Shown here in pieces: positions 42,607 through 52,745 of a stretch of 64,000 nucleotides of DNA. The first letter of the stretch is position 1. The number at the start of each line of letters is the position of its first letter. Under the pieces are notes generated by a model, which made no database searches, was not told the DNA's origin, and was given only the letters and a program-made list of their open reading frames with translations. Source of the stretch: Acidimicrobiales bacterium. GTDB lineage: Bacteria; Actinomycetota; Acidimicrobiia; Acidimicrobiales; UBA8190. The translations under genes were made by a program, and so were the position numbers. The stretch is taken from assembly GCA_035531755.1 (NCBI GenBank), contig DATKSK010000010.1, positions 1 to 64,000 of the forward strand. The letters run 5' to 3'.

Positions 42607-42612
42607 ACGGTA
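42607..42612 (-). promoter_or_regulatory. -10 element of a leaderless HAD transcript
   Basis: TACCGT on the minus strand is seven bases from the HAD ATG, the same spacing as at several other starts in the window. No -35 was recognised. Confidence 0.4.
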
Positions 42613-42738
42613 GCCGCCCGCCCGCGGGGCGACGCCGCCCGGGCACGCCCGTCGCGTAGGTTGGCAACCGCCCGGGACGCCGTCGCGCCACACCGGGCCT
42701 CGCCTGCACCCGCGGGCCGACGCCATGGAGGACAGCCG

Positions 42739-43176
42739 ATGGACACGACTGGCGACTACCGGCCGAGCGCATTCGACTTCGTGGCCGACCAGGTTCGGTT
42801 GTACGAGGCGACGGGAGGACGTGAGGGTGACACGCTCGAGGGCAAGCCGGTCGTCATCCTGACGACGCGGGGCCGGCGCACCGGGGCGGAGCGCAAGTCG
42901 CCGCTCATGCGCGTCGAGCACGACGGGCGCTACGCCGTCGTGGCCTCCATGGGCGGCGCCCCCCGGCACCCGGTCTGGTACCTGAACCTCGTCGCCGACC
43001 CGATGGTCCGGCTCCAGGACGGTGCCCGGGTGATGGAGCTGCGGGCGCGTACCGCCACCCCCGAGGAGCGGCGGGAGTGGTGGCCGCGTGCCACCGCGGC
43101 GTGGCCGGCCTACGACGACTACCAGCAGAACACCGAGCGCGAGATCCCCGTCGTGATCCTCGAGCCCGTCTCGTAG
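42739..43176 (+). CDS. Deazaflavin (F420)-dependent nitroreductase family protein
   Basis: Split-barrel flavin/deazaflavin oxidoreductase of the Ddn family (145 residues), typical of actinobacteria. The family pattern is clear: TLEGKPVVILTTRGRRTGAERKSPLM, then YAVVASMGGAPRHPVWYLNLVADP and the C-terminal WPAYDDYQQNTEREIPVVIL. ATG 42739 has a GGAGG ribosome site and a TAGGTT element at 42657-42662. The cofactor is presumably F420H2; the physiological substrate is unknown. It stands alone between divergent HAD and convergent SDR genes. Confidence 0.92.
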   Translation: MDTTGDYRPSAFDFVADQVRLYEATGGREGDTLEGKPVVILTTRGRRTGAERKSPLMRVEHDGRYAVVASMGGAPRHPVWYLNLVADPMVRLQDGARVMELRARTATPEERREWWPRATAAWPAYDDYQQNTEREIPVVILEPVS

Positions 43177-43185
43177 CGCCCCGGC

Positions 43186-44076
<891 letters not shown>

Positions 44077-44109
44077 GCCGCTCACACCTCGCTCTCGGTC
44101 ACGTCGGGA

Positions 44110-45162
44110 TCAGTCCTGGCCGGGGAAGGTCGGTCCCACGATCCAGAGGTCGGACGGGGGGGCCGCCTTGTCCGCCGGCGCGGCGCCCGCCGGTGCCGCC
44201 CCGGGCAGGCTCGGCGGCGGCGTCGCCGGTGCGCTCGGCGGTGCCGCCGCGGGGGCGCTCCGGAGGGCCGGGCCCTGTGGCCGCAACCGCGCCGTGCCCC
44301 CGAGTGGCTGCGGCGGGCGTGGACCCGGCGCCGGCACCGCACCGCCGGGCACGGCACCGCCGGGCGCGGCACGGGGCGCAGCCGCGAACGGCATGCCGGT
44401 GGCGCCGCGCGACCCGTTCGTCACCGGGGGGGCGCTGCCGTTCGACGCGTGGCCGCCGAAGATCCCGGCCTCCAGAACCGGCTTGGCGTCGCTCGCCGGG
44501 CCCTCCCAGGCCACCGCTCCCTTCACCAGGAGCACCGCCCGGTCGGCGATGGCGAGGGCCCGATCCACCTGCTGCTCGACCACGAGGACGGCGGAGCCCT
44601 GCTGATGGATGGCCACGAGCCCGTCGTAGACCTGGTCGACGATGACAGGCGCCAGGCCGAGCGACAGCTCGTCCACGATCAGCAGCTTGGGCGGCACGGC
44701 CAGCACCTTGGCGAGCGAGAGGATGCGCTGCTGGCCCCCCGACAGGGTCCCGCCCGCCTGGCGCCGGCGCTCGGACAGCACGGGGAAGGCCTCGTACGCC
44801 CGTCCCAGCGCGTCGGCCGTGCCCCGCCGCCCCACGCGCCGGAGGAACGACAGGGTGAGGTTCTCCTCCACCGTCAGCGACGAGAACACGGCACGGCCTT
44901 CGGGCACGTGCGCCACGCCGCGCCGGGCGATGCGGTGGGCCGAGAGCCTCGTGACGTCTTCGCCGTCCACGCGGATCGAGCCGCTGCTGGCGGGCACCAG
45001 CCCGCTCGCCACGCGCGCCAGCGTCGACTTCCCCGCTCCGTTCGAGCCCACCAGGGCCACGATGCCGTCGGCGGGCACGGTCAGCGAGATGCCGAACAGT
45101 GCCCGGTAGGTGCTGTAGGAGGCCGAGACGTCCTCGAGCTCGAGGACGGGCGCCGTCGTCAT
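44110..45162 (-). CDS. livF: LivF-type ABC ATPase with long C-terminal tail
   Basis: ATPase subunit of a branched-chain-amino-acid-type (HAAT) uptake system. Walker A GSNGAGKST, signature LSGGQQRILSLAKVL, Walker B LLIVDELSLGLAP and the LVVEQQVDRAL region identify LivF. The core ends near residue 235; the remaining 115 residues are Pro/Ala/Gly-rich and probably disordered, ending in SDLWIVGPTFPGQD. ATG 45162 overlaps the LivG stop (ATGA). The tail is not normal for LivF. Confidence 0.92.
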   Translation of the reverse strand: MTTAPVLELEDVSASYSTYRALFGISLTVPADGIVALVGSNGAGKSTLARVASGLVPASSGSIRVDGEDVTRLSAHRIARRGVAHVPEGRAVFSSLTVEENLTLSFLRRVGRRGTADALGRAYEAFPVLSERRRQAGGTLSGGQQRILSLAKVLAVPPKLLIVDELSLGLAPVIVDQVYDGLVAIHQQGSAVLVVEQQVDRALAIADRAVLLVKGAVAWEGPASDAKPVLEAGIFGGHASNGSAPPVTNGSRGATGMPFAAAPRAAPGGAVPGGAVPAPGPRPPQPLGGTARLRPQGPALRSAPAAAPPSAPATPPPSLPGAAPAGAAPADKAAPPSDLWIVGPTFPGQD

Positions 45163-45932
45163 GCCGTGCGCCCCAGGTAGGCGCGCCGCACTTCGGGGTC
45201 GGCCACCACGTCCTCGAACGAGCCCTCGGCGATCACCTCTCCCACGTCGAGGACCATGACACGATCGACCGCCTTCGCCACCATCTCCATGTCGTGCTCC
45301 ACGAGGAGCACGGCCATGCCCTGCTCGCGCTGGGCGCTGCGCAGGACGGTGGCCAGCGCCGCGGTCTCGGCGATGTCGAGCCCCGACGAAGGCTCGTCGG
45401 CCATGAGCAGGCGGGGCCTGCCGGCCAGGGCGCGGCCGAGCTCGACCAGCCGGCAGTGCCCGAGGCTCAGGGCCGCGACGGGGACGTCGGCCATGTCCGC
45501 CAGGCCCACCAGCTGGAGCACCTCCTCGACGTGCGCCAGCTCGTCGGCATGGGGCTTGCCCTTGTTCAACAGGTCCTTCCACAGCGCGCCGTCGCCGCGG
45601 CGGGCGCGCTCGGCCACGATCAGGTGGTCGCGCACCGACAGTTCCGGGAAGACCTCGACCCGCTGGAAGGTACGCCGGATCCCGAGCCGGGCCCGGGCGT
45701 GGGCGGGCAGGTCCTCGATGGGCCGGCCGTCGAACGACACCGTCCCGCCGTCGGGGCGGAGCTGGCCGCACATGCAGTTGAACAACGTCGTCTTGCCGGC
45801 GCCGTTCGGCCCCACGAGGCCGACGGCCTCACCGGCGTCGACCGTGAGCGAGACGTCCTTCAGCGCCGCGATCCCCCCGAAACGGATCGAGATCCCGCGA
45901 GCGTCCAGCAGCGCACCACCGGCCTCACCCAC
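45159..45932 (-). CDS. livG: LivG-type ABC ATPase
   Basis: Second ATPase subunit of the HAAT transporter, 257 residues. Walker A GPNGAGKTT, Q-loop IRRTFQRVEVFPELS, LSLGHCRLVELGRALA (signature region, with LSLGH replacing the usual LSGGx or LPYGx), Walker B LLMADEPSSGLD and LVEHDMEMV. GTG 45932 has a GGGGGAGGT ribosome site and overlaps the permease stop by eight bases. Longer upstream starts lie inside the permease gene and are rejected. Confidence 0.92.
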   Translation of the reverse strand: MGEAGGALLDARGISIRFGGIAALKDVSLTVDAGEAVGLVGPNGAGKTTLFNCMCGQLRPDGGTVSFDGRPIEDLPAHARARLGIRRTFQRVEVFPELSVRDHLIVAERARRGDGALWKDLLNKGKPHADELAHVEEVLQLVGLADMADVPVAALSLGHCRLVELGRALAGRPRLLMADEPSSGLDIAETAALATVLRSAQREQGMAVLLVEHDMEMVAKAVDRVMVLDVGEVIAEGSFEDVVADPEVRRAYLGRTA

Positions 45933-47976
45933 CCAGGACCTCCCCCGAAAGGCTGGCGGCCGGCAACACCTCGAGGGGCGCGGCATCGACGGAGGCGGCC
46001 TCACCCTCCACGGGAAGGCCCCCTGCCCGGCGGCGGTCGTAGGCGCTGAACAGCCGGTTGACCCGCTTCATCCAGCGCCCCTTCTGGTACTCCAGGATCC
46101 CCTCGGGGTGCACGGCGTAGGTGACCGACCCGAAGGCGAAGAGGATCGGCTCGATGCCGGCGAAGCGCTGCGGCAGGTACGTGAGGACGGTGGCGAACAC
46201 GGCGTAGCCCATGCCGGCCTGCACGGCACCTTCCACGGTGCGCGCCCCCAGGGTGATCACGGCCACGACGAAGACGAGCGCCCACACGTAGTTGAAGTTG
46301 GCCGCCGGGACGGGGGCCGGTGCGAGCGTCGACCCGTACAGCGCGCCGCCGAAGCCCGCGATGCCGGCCGACATGGCGAACACGGTCAGCCGGGCCGTCG
46401 CCAGGCTGATGCCCATGCTGGCCGCCGCCGTGGGGCTCCCCCGCATCGCCCCCAGGTACCGGCCCACCGTGCCCCGCTGGACGAGCAGCACGAGCACCAT
46501 GCACAGCACGAGGGCGCCGAAGCACAGCAGGAGGTAGGAGCGGTCGGAGCCGAAGTCGACCGGGCCCACCACCGGCCTCGGCACCGCCACCCCGGTGAGG
46601 CCACCGCCCGACCACGAGTACTGGAACAGCAGTTGGTCGGCGAAGAGGGCGAAGGACAGGGTGACGAGCGCCAGGAGCAGGCCCGAGATGCGCACGGCCA
46701 CGATGGCGATGACGGTCCCCACGGCCGCGGCCAGCAGGCCGCCCACGACGGCGCCGAGCAGCATGGGCAGGCCGGCGTGGGTGGCCAGCTGGGCAGCCGT
46801 GAAGGCCCCGACGCCCGCGAACGTCGCCTGGCACAGCGATATCTGGCCGCTCATGCCGGTGATGAGGGTGATCGACAGGAAGATGATCGAGAACCCGAGA
46901 CCTTCGCTGAACGTCGTCACCCACAGGCCGGGCACCCACGTCATGTTCGAGACGAGGAAGGCGACGACCAGCACGTAGAAGGCCCACTTCGTGGGCCGTT
47001 CCAGGCGGCGGTCGCGGATGGTGACGGCGGGGGGCGCCAGCGGAGGGTCGCACGACGACAGCGGGTCCGTGCTGGCGTCGAGCGTGCGGAGGCCGGGGTT
47101 GAGCAGCAGCGTCCCCATCAGGACCACGAAGGGGAACGCCGGGTCCACGGCCTGGGCCAGGACGCCACCCGAGGGCAGGAACCCCTTGATGAGGTTCTCG
47201 ATCACTCCGAGGGCAACCGCCGCGCCGAGCGCGACCGGCAGCGAGCGCATGCTCGCCACGGCGGCGGCGGTCAGGCCCGCCACCAGCAACGAGGTGAACT
47301 CGAAGGGGTCGGTCGGGATGAGCTGGGGCTGCAGCGGCAGGAAGAGCACACCGGCGAGGCCCGCCAGGGTGCTCGACAGTGCCCATGCGCCGGCGGCCAC
47401 GCTGGGGGCGCTGATGCCCTCGAGCTGGGAGAGGCGGCGGCTCTCCACCACCGCCCGCATCTGCAGGCCGATGCTCGTCCACCGGAACATCGCCATGACG
47501 GCGGCCACCACGACCAGGGTGATCACGGTGATGGTGATCTCACCCCCGTTGACGGGCGTGGTGAAGAGGTGGAAGTAGACGTGGTCGGGGTTCAGCCAGA
47601 GGAAAGGCGGGTTCAACCTCGGCTGGTTGCCGAAGATGATCGGCACGGTGAGGGGGATGGCGATGAGCAGGCCCACCGACGACACCAGCTTGGCCGTGGT
47701 CGATGCGGTGGGGATGTGGCGGAAGAGGAAGCGGTCGAACGCCAGGCCCAGCACGGGCGACAGCACGAGGACCGACAGCACGAACGCCGCCAGCACCGGG
47801 ACGTGGGCGCTGCGCACCAGCACGTCGAAGACGAAGGCGGCGACGAAGGCCTGCGCCCCGAACGCCAGGTTGAACACGCCCGTGGCCCGGAACGTGAGCA
47901 CGAGACCCACCGCCATCAGGGCGAAGTCGCACCCGTAGGGGATCCCGGGGATTCCGTAGCTGAGGAACGTGCTCAT
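45925..47976 (-). CDS. Fused LivH-LivM permease
   Basis: Single 683-residue polypeptide combining both permeases of a HAAT transporter. The first half (about residues 1-300) is LivH-like (LMAVGLVLTFRATGVFNLAFGAQAFV, LQMRAVVES, LAGLAGVLF). The second (about 325-640) is LivM-like (ITGMSGQISLCQATFAGVGAFTAA, RYLGAMRGSPTAAASMGI, GFGGALYGS). Such fusions occur in actinobacteria. A charged tail of about 50 residues follows. ATG 47976 is 45 bases after the binding-protein gene; LivG overlaps its 3' end. Confidence 0.93.
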   Translation of the reverse strand: MSTFLSYGIPGIPYGCDFALMAVGLVLTFRATGVFNLAFGAQAFVAAFVFDVLVRSAHVPVLAAFVLSVLVLSPVLGLAFDRFLFRHIPTASTTAKLVSSVGLLIAIPLTVPIIFGNQPRLNPPFLWLNPDHVYFHLFTTPVNGGEITITVITLVVVAAVMAMFRWTSIGLQMRAVVESRRLSQLEGISAPSVAAGAWALSSTLAGLAGVLFLPLQPQLIPTDPFEFTSLLVAGLTAAAVASMRSLPVALGAAVALGVIENLIKGFLPSGGVLAQAVDPAFPFVVLMGTLLLNPGLRTLDASTDPLSSCDPPLAPPAVTIRDRRLERPTKWAFYVLVVAFLVSNMTWVPGLWVTTFSEGLGFSIIFLSITLITGMSGQISLCQATFAGVGAFTAAQLATHAGLPMLLGAVVGGLLAAAVGTVIAIVAVRISGLLLALVTLSFALFADQLLFQYSWSGGGLTGVAVPRPVVGPVDFGSDRSYLLLCFGALVLCMVLVLLVQRGTVGRYLGAMRGSPTAAASMGISLATARLTVFAMSAGIAGFGGALYGSTLAPAPVPAANFNYVWALVFVVAVITLGARTVEGAVQAGMGYAVFATVLTYLPQRFAGIEPILFAFGSVTYAVHPEGILEYQKGRWMKRVNRLFSAYDRRRAGGLPVEGEAASVDAAPLEVLPAASLSGEVLGG

Positions 47977-48021
47977 GTCCCTGGTGGCCTCCCGTTCAGT
48001 CGACCGGCGTCACGTCGGTCG

Positions 48022-49317
48022 TCAGGTGCCCGGCGAGCCCGCCGGCGGGGGGACCGGAGTGGTGCTGTTGAGGTCGAAGCAGACGAACACCTGGTTGGTG
48101 CCCTGGACGAAGGACGGGACGAAGTTGCCGTTGTCGACCTTCACGCTCGCCGAGCAGAACGGCGGCGTGGCAGTGGTGTGGGAGGCCGGCCATGGGACCG
48201 GGGTGGTGACACCGTCGCCCGTGAAGCCCTTCTGGGAGTTGATCGCGTCCACGAGCCGCTTCTGTGTGAGGTCCTTGCCGACGGCCTTCAGCCCGGCCAC
48301 GAACTGCGCGGCCGAGACCCAACCGTCGAGGGCCACCTCGTCGTAGGTGTGCGCGGGCTGGTACTTCTGCATCTCGCGAATGTAGGTGGCGATGCCCGGG
48401 TAGACGCCGGGGAAGGTGAGCGCAGCCTCGAACGGCACGTGCTGCAGGCCCATGTAGACGCCGGTCATGAGCGACCCGTACTGCTGGAGCGTGGTGCGGT
48501 CGTACCCGTTGAACCAGATCTGGTGCATCGTCAGGCCGTTCTGGTTGATGGCCCGCGCGAACGACACGCTCCCGTTGACGTCGAGGCACGAGAACAAGAG
48601 GTCGACGTTGTGCGACTTCATCTGCAGGACGTCCGCCGTGGGGTCGGAGCCGAACGGGAAGCTGAGGTCGGTGTAGGACACGTTCACGCCGAACTGGCGC
48701 ATGCCCGTCACCGCCGCCTGGCAGGCCGCCGCCGACTGGGGCACGCCGTAGGCCACCACGGCCACCGATTGGGCGCCCAGCTGCTGGGCCATCCAGGCGT
48801 CTCCGGGCCCGGCGGTCTGGAAGTCGAGGACGGAGCCGAAGGAGCCGAACAAGGTGGGCTTGTTCGCCCAGTCGGTGGACACGACGTAGCCGAACGTCGG
48901 CGTCCCCTGGGATGCGAGGTAGCTCGCCCCACCGAAGAACGGCGTCCCCACGCCGACCACGGCGAACACGTGGTCCTGCTCGACGAGCTTCTGGGCCACG
49001 GTGAGGTCGATGGTCGAGCTCCCCTGGTCGTCGGTCTGGTAGGCGAGCTTCAGCTTGCGCCCGGCGATGCCCCCTTCGGCGTTGACCATGGAGAAGTAGG
49101 CCTGGACCCCGTTCACCACGGGGGCGAAGTCCGAGGACAAGGGCCCGGTGACGTTGGCGATGCTGCCCACGTCGATCTCCGTGGCGGTAACGCCGGGGGC
49201 GCCGTTGCCGCCGGTGCTCACCTGCGCCTTGGAGTTGGCGCACCCGGAGACCACGAGAGCCAACGCGGCCACAGCCGAGCCGACCGTCGCGATCCTCCCC
49301 CGACGACTGCGCGACAT
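48022..49317 (-). CDS. Periplasmic-binding-type lipoprotein of the Liv-like transporter
   Basis: Substrate-binding lipoprotein (431 residues) of the type I periplasmic-binding fold used by HAAT systems. A signal peptide ends with LALVVSGC (lipobox Cys about residue 26). The mature protein shows GVTATEIDVGSIANVTGPL, VNAEGGIAGRKLKLAYQTDD and the TVAQKLVEQDHVFAVVG region typical of amide/branched-chain-amino-acid/urea binders. ATG 49317 follows a GAGAGGGGG ribosome site. It is the first gene of a five-gene operon. The ligand is not predictable; organic acids are favoured by the genomic setting. Confidence 0.93.
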   Translation of the reverse strand: MSRSRRGRIATVGSAVAALALVVSGCANSKAQVSTGGNGAPGVTATEIDVGSIANVTGPLSSDFAPVVNGVQAYFSMVNAEGGIAGRKLKLAYQTDDQGSSTIDLTVAQKLVEQDHVFAVVGVGTPFFGGASYLASQGTPTFGYVVSTDWANKPTLFGSFGSVLDFQTAGPGDAWMAQQLGAQSVAVVAYGVPQSAAACQAAVTGMRQFGVNVSYTDLSFPFGSDPTADVLQMKSHNVDLLFSCLDVNGSVSFARAINQNGLTMHQIWFNGYDRTTLQQYGSLMTGVYMGLQHVPFEAALTFPGVYPGIATYIREMQKYQPAHTYDEVALDGWVSAAQFVAGLKAVGKDLTQKRLVDAINSQKGFTGDGVTTPVPWPASHTTATPPFCSASVKVDNGNFVPSFVQGTNQVFVCFDLNSTTPVPPPAGSPGT

Positions 49318-49421
49318 CAGTCCCCCTCTCCCTGCCCACCGCCACCCACGGGCCGCCCCGTTTCCCGACGGGGCTCCGGTCGACGACGTGCCTGACGCCG
49401 GTGTCAGTTCGTGCTCGGCCA

Positions 49422-49430
49422 CTGTAGCCT
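49422..49430. promoter_or_regulatory. Overlapping divergent -10 elements
   Basis: ACTGTAGCCT contains TAGCCT on the plus strand (49425-49430, toward the aldolase) and TACAGT on the minus strand (49427-49422, toward the binding protein). The layout is the same as at 16090-16099. Both downstream genes have ribosome sites and leaders of roughly 80-100 bases. Confidence 0.4.
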
Positions 49431-49515
49431 GGGCGTGCGCTGGGCGTCGGACGCCCGCCGTGCCGGGGGACGTGACACCGCCGGCCCCCGACGAACACAG
49501 GAGGTGCTCGGGACC

Positions 49516-50166
49516 ATGGCGCTGCGCACGGTCGAAGACGCCCACCACGCCGTGTTGGCCACGGCCAAGGAGCTGTTGGCCAAGGGCCTCGTCGAGGGGA
49601 CGGCCGGCAACGTCTCGGCCCGCATGCCCGACGGCAACGTCTGCATCACACCGTCGTCGGTCGACTACCGGGCGATGACCCTCGACGACCTCGTGGTCAT
49701 CGACCCCCGGGGCGAGGTGGTCGACGGCACCCGGCCGGCGTCGTCGGAGAAGGCCCTCCACCTGGCGTGCTACCAGGCCTTCGAGGAGGTCGGGTCGGTC
49801 ATCCACTCCCATCCGGTCCACGCCACCGTGTTCGCCGTGGCCCGCCTGCCCATCCCGGCGTGCATCGACGAGTTCACCGTCTACGTCGGCGGCGAGGTGG
49901 CGGTGACCGAGTACGCGCCGAGTGGCACGCACGACGTCGGGAAGGCCGCCGTGGCCTGCCTGGCCGACCGGGGTGCCGCGCTGCTCGCCAACCACGGCAT
50001 GGTGGCCGTCGGCAAGGACCCCGCGGACGTGCTCCACGTCACGGCGTGCGTCGAGCGGACGGCCGAGATCGTCCTCGGCGCCATGGCGCTCGGCGGCGCC
50101 GTGCCGCTCCCCGACAAGGTCAACGACGACTTCAAGGGCGTCTACAAGTACCTCCGCACGAATTGA
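49516..50166 (+). CDS. Class II aldolase/adducin family protein
   Basis: Zinc-dependent class II aldolase-fold enzyme (216 residues) related to fuculose-phosphate aldolase and ribulose-phosphate epimerase. GTAGNVSARMPDGN binds the phosphate or carboxylate, SSEKALHL supplies the catalytic Glu, and HSHPVH plus LLANHG give the zinc histidines. ATG 49516 has GGAGGT ten bases upstream. An in-frame GTG at 49435, four bases after a TAGCCT element, would add 27 residues. It diverges from the transporter operon. The substrate is unknown. Confidence 0.92.
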   Translation: MALRTVEDAHHAVLATAKELLAKGLVEGTAGNVSARMPDGNVCITPSSVDYRAMTLDDLVVIDPRGEVVDGTRPASSEKALHLACYQAFEEVGSVIHSHPVHATVFAVARLPIPACIDEFTVYVGGEVAVTEYAPSGTHDVGKAAVACLADRGAALLANHGMVAVGKDPADVLHVTACVERTAEIVLGAMALGGAVPLPDKVNDDFKGVYKYLRTN

Positions 50167-50182
50167 CGCCGCCCGGCGCGGC

Positions 50183-50245
50183 CGGCCCCGCGCACGACGG
50201 GACCGGCCCCGCTCACGACAGGACCGGCCCCACTCAGGACAGGAA
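50183..50245. repeat. 21-base imperfect tandem repeat
   Basis: Three imperfect copies of CGGCCCCGCTCACGACAGGAC between the convergent aldolase and CoA-transferase genes. The third copy runs into the last codons of the CoA-transferase. No terminator-like hairpin was evident otherwise. Confidence 0.8.
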
Positions 50246-51901
50246 GAGCCGCTCGGGGTCGTAGCGGCGCAGCGCCAGCACCTCGTCGGCGCCCACCGGG
50301 GCGAGCTCCTCGACGTGGCGCGCCACCTCGACGTCCCACCCGCACGCGCCGGCCAGCGCCCGCACGCGCGCCGCCACCGGCTCGGTGCCGGCGGGAACCG
50401 CCGCCACGCGCAGCTCCCCGTCGACCCGGCGCAGCACCCCGAGGTCGGTCACGACGCTCGTGACCCGGTCGCCCGGGCTCGTCACGTAGCCCACCCGCTC
50501 GACGAGCCGCTCGGGGCGCGCCAGGGACACCACCACGCAGCGCGCCGCCCGGCTGGCGACGTCGTTGGCGCCCCCGGAACCCACCAGGAACGGCCCCCCG
50601 GGGATCAGCGTCGAATTGAGGTTGCCGTCCCGGTCGACCTGGGCGGCGCCCAGGCAGGCCACGAGGCGCGTCCCCGGTCCGCCCACCACCATGCCGAGCA
50701 CGGTCGACGCGTCGGCGAGCAGGGGGGACCCCGGGAAGACCCGGTGGTTGAAGATGTAGGGGTCGGCGGGCGTCGGCGTGTAGCCCCACAGGCCGAGCTC
50801 GGCGGTGAGGCGCAGCGCGCTCCCCGCGGCGCGCGCCCGGCCGACGGCCACCCATGCGGCCAGGTTGGCGACCCCCGCGCCCGCCAGCACGGCGTCGGCG
50901 CCGAGCGCGGCGGCCGTGGCCTCGACCTCGCGGGCCCCGAAGGCGGCGGCGCGCTCCCACGCGCTCGTCGGCGCATCGGGGTCGACCGGGTGGGCCTCGG
51001 CGTCGGCGCGCCACGACTCCGGGTCGGCGCGCCCCGCCAGCCACGCCGTGCGCTCGGTCCCGAGGCGCTCGAGGTAGTCGGCGTGGGTCGTCGGCTCGAG
51101 CACCCAGTGGCGGGCCCAGGCCTCGAAGCCCTTCCGGGTGGCGGCGCGCGCCTCGGACCAGAACCCGATGTCCTCCCCGTAGGGGGTCACGGGGAGCCCG
51201 GGCGCGTACAGCCCGCCGGGGTGGGCGCCGAAGGGGGCCTCCACCACCGCCAGCACGCGGTGGGCGGGGATCCGCACCCGGTGGCCGAGGCCGTCGAGGC
51301 GCTCCACGACGCGCTCGACCGTGGCCACCACGCCGCGTCGGGCCGCCCACGCGCCCCACGCCCCTTCGAGGAGGGGCTCGGACAGCGCCACGTTGCCCTC
51401 CTCGTCGGCGACGGCCCCGTGGACGAGGACCACGTCGGGCACGAGCGGCGCCACCAGACCGACGGGCCCGAACGGGGTGTCGGCCACGCTGAACGCATCG
51501 TTGGCGGCCATCGAGGAGCCCTGGAGCGACCCGGTGACGAGTGCGGGCAGCCCCCGCGCGGCCGCCTCGAGCCGCTGGGTGAAGGTCAGGATCGACCAGT
51601 GCTCGACCTCGACCGCGCCCGAGGCGTACGCCTCCTGGAAGATCGGGTTGGGGGTGTACGTCGGGAAGGTGTCGCCCGAGTACGCCGTGACCACCTTGGC
51701 GACCATGCCGCCGCGGAAGAACAGCGCGCCGAGCGAGCTCAGGCTGAGCATCACCAGCGTGAAGCCGGCGTCGCTCCCCCAGTGCTGCCGGGCCATCTCG
51801 CGCGCCGCCGCGGTCCACCGGCTGTGCCCGCACAGCACGTGCACGGTGTCGCCGCGCTGCACGTGCCGGGCGACGGCGTCCTCGAGCGACAGGTGCTCCA
51901 C
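50234..51901 (-). CDS. Single-chain type I CoA-transferase (alpha-beta fusion)
   Basis: Family I CoA-transferase with both subunits in one 555-residue chain. The alpha part (about residues 1-260) shows VARHVQRGDTVHVLCGHSR, GALFFRGGMVAKVVTAYSGD and PFGPVGLVAPLVPDVVLVHG. The beta part (about 290-550) shows GVANLAAWVAVGRARA, the likely catalytic Glu in TAELGLWGYTP, and GSGGANDVASRAARCVVVSL. Related two-subunit proteins include glutaconate CoA-transferase and the IpdAB ring hydrolase of sterol catabolism. Transferase and hydrolase cannot be told apart here. GTG 51901 is the likely start, 33 bases after the hydratase stop; longer frames are unsupported. Confidence 0.85.
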   Translation of the reverse strand: MEHLSLEDAVARHVQRGDTVHVLCGHSRWTAAAREMARQHWGSDAGFTLVMLSLSSLGALFFRGGMVAKVVTAYSGDTFPTYTPNPIFQEAYASGAVEVEHWSILTFTQRLEAAARGLPALVTGSLQGSSMAANDAFSVADTPFGPVGLVAPLVPDVVLVHGAVADEEGNVALSEPLLEGAWGAWAARRGVVATVERVVERLDGLGHRVRIPAHRVLAVVEAPFGAHPGGLYAPGLPVTPYGEDIGFWSEARAATRKGFEAWARHWVLEPTTHADYLERLGTERTAWLAGRADPESWRADAEAHPVDPDAPTSAWERAAAFGAREVEATAAALGADAVLAGAGVANLAAWVAVGRARAAGSALRLTAELGLWGYTPTPADPYIFNHRVFPGSPLLADASTVLGMVVGGPGTRLVACLGAAQVDRDGNLNSTLIPGGPFLVGSGGANDVASRAARCVVVSLARPERLVERVGYVTSPGDRVTSVVTDLGVLRRVDGELRVAAVPAGTEPVAARVRALAGACGWDVEVARHVEELAPVGADEVLALRRYDPERLFLS

Positions 51902-51933
51902 GAGCGCCCCCGATCCCCCGGTCCCCGCCGCGC

Positions 51934-52743
51934 CTACCGGCCGGTCCAGCGCGGCGGGCGCTTCTCGGCGAAGGCCTTCGGCCCCTCCTTGGCGTCCTCG
52001 CTCGAGAACACCTCGGTGGCGATGGACGACTCGATCCGGTACGCCTCTTTCATGTCGACCGCCAGGGCGCGCAGCACACTCTCCTTGGTCTTGCGTACGG
52101 CCAGGGGCCCGTTGGCGGTGATGCGGTGCGCGTACTCCTCGGCCTTGGCGCGCAGCTGGTCGGCGGGCACGATCGCGTTGAGCAGCCCGAACTCGAGCGC
52201 CTGCTGGGCCGGCACCCGATCCGCGCACAGGAGGAACTCCATGGCCGCCGGGAACGGGATCTGGCGCGGCAGGCGGACGGTGGTCCCCCCGCCGGCGAAC
52301 AGCCCGCGCTTGGGCTCCATCACGCCGAAGTACGCCTCGGGGACGGCCACGCGCAGATCGCAGCCCCCCAGCATCTCCATGCCGCCGGCCACGCACGCCC
52401 CGTTCACGGCGGCCACGATGGGCTTGTACAGCTTCACGCCGCGCAGCACGGCGCGCACCCCGTCGTCGATGCGGTAGCCGTCGATCTCCTCCACCTGCCG
52501 CGAGGCGATCTCGCGCTGGAGCTTCGTGACCTCGGGTATGTAGGTCTTCAGGTCCGCGCCGGAACAGAAGGCGTTGCCCACACCCGTGATGATGGCGACC
52601 CAGGCGTCCTCGTCGCCGGCGAAGCGGTCCCAGGCGCCGCGCAGCTGGGCGAAGTGGTCCATGTCGAGGCTGTTCATCGCCGCCAGGCGGTCGATGGTGA
52701 TCCAGACCACATGGTCGTCGCCAAGCTCGTAGTGGACGGGCAC
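51934..52743 (-). CDS. Enoyl-CoA hydratase/isomerase
   Basis: Crotonase-fold protein of 269 residues. The oxyanion-hole regions AFCSGADLKTY and GACVAGGMEMLGGCDLRVA are clear. The two classical hydratase glutamates are not both evident in the EPKRGLFAGGGTTVRLPRQI stretch, where one acidic residue (Glu of MEPKRG) is present, so isomerase or another crotonase activity is possible. GTG 52743 has an AGAGGAGGT ribosome site. It lies in a run of ligase, dehydrogenase, hydratase and CoA-transferase genes separated by 2 to 32 bases. Confidence 0.92.
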   Translation of the reverse strand: MPVHYELGDDHVVWITIDRLAAMNSLDMDHFAQLRGAWDRFAGDEDAWVAIITGVGNAFCSGADLKTYIPEVTKLQREIASRQVEEIDGYRIDDGVRAVLRGVKLYKPIVAAVNGACVAGGMEMLGGCDLRVAVPEAYFGVMEPKRGLFAGGGTTVRLPRQIPFPAAMEFLLCADRVPAQQALEFGLLNAIVPADQLRAKAEEYAHRITANGPLAVRKTKESVLRALAVDMKEAYRIESSIATEVFSSEDAKEGPKAFAEKRPPRWTGR

Positions 52744-52745
52744 GC

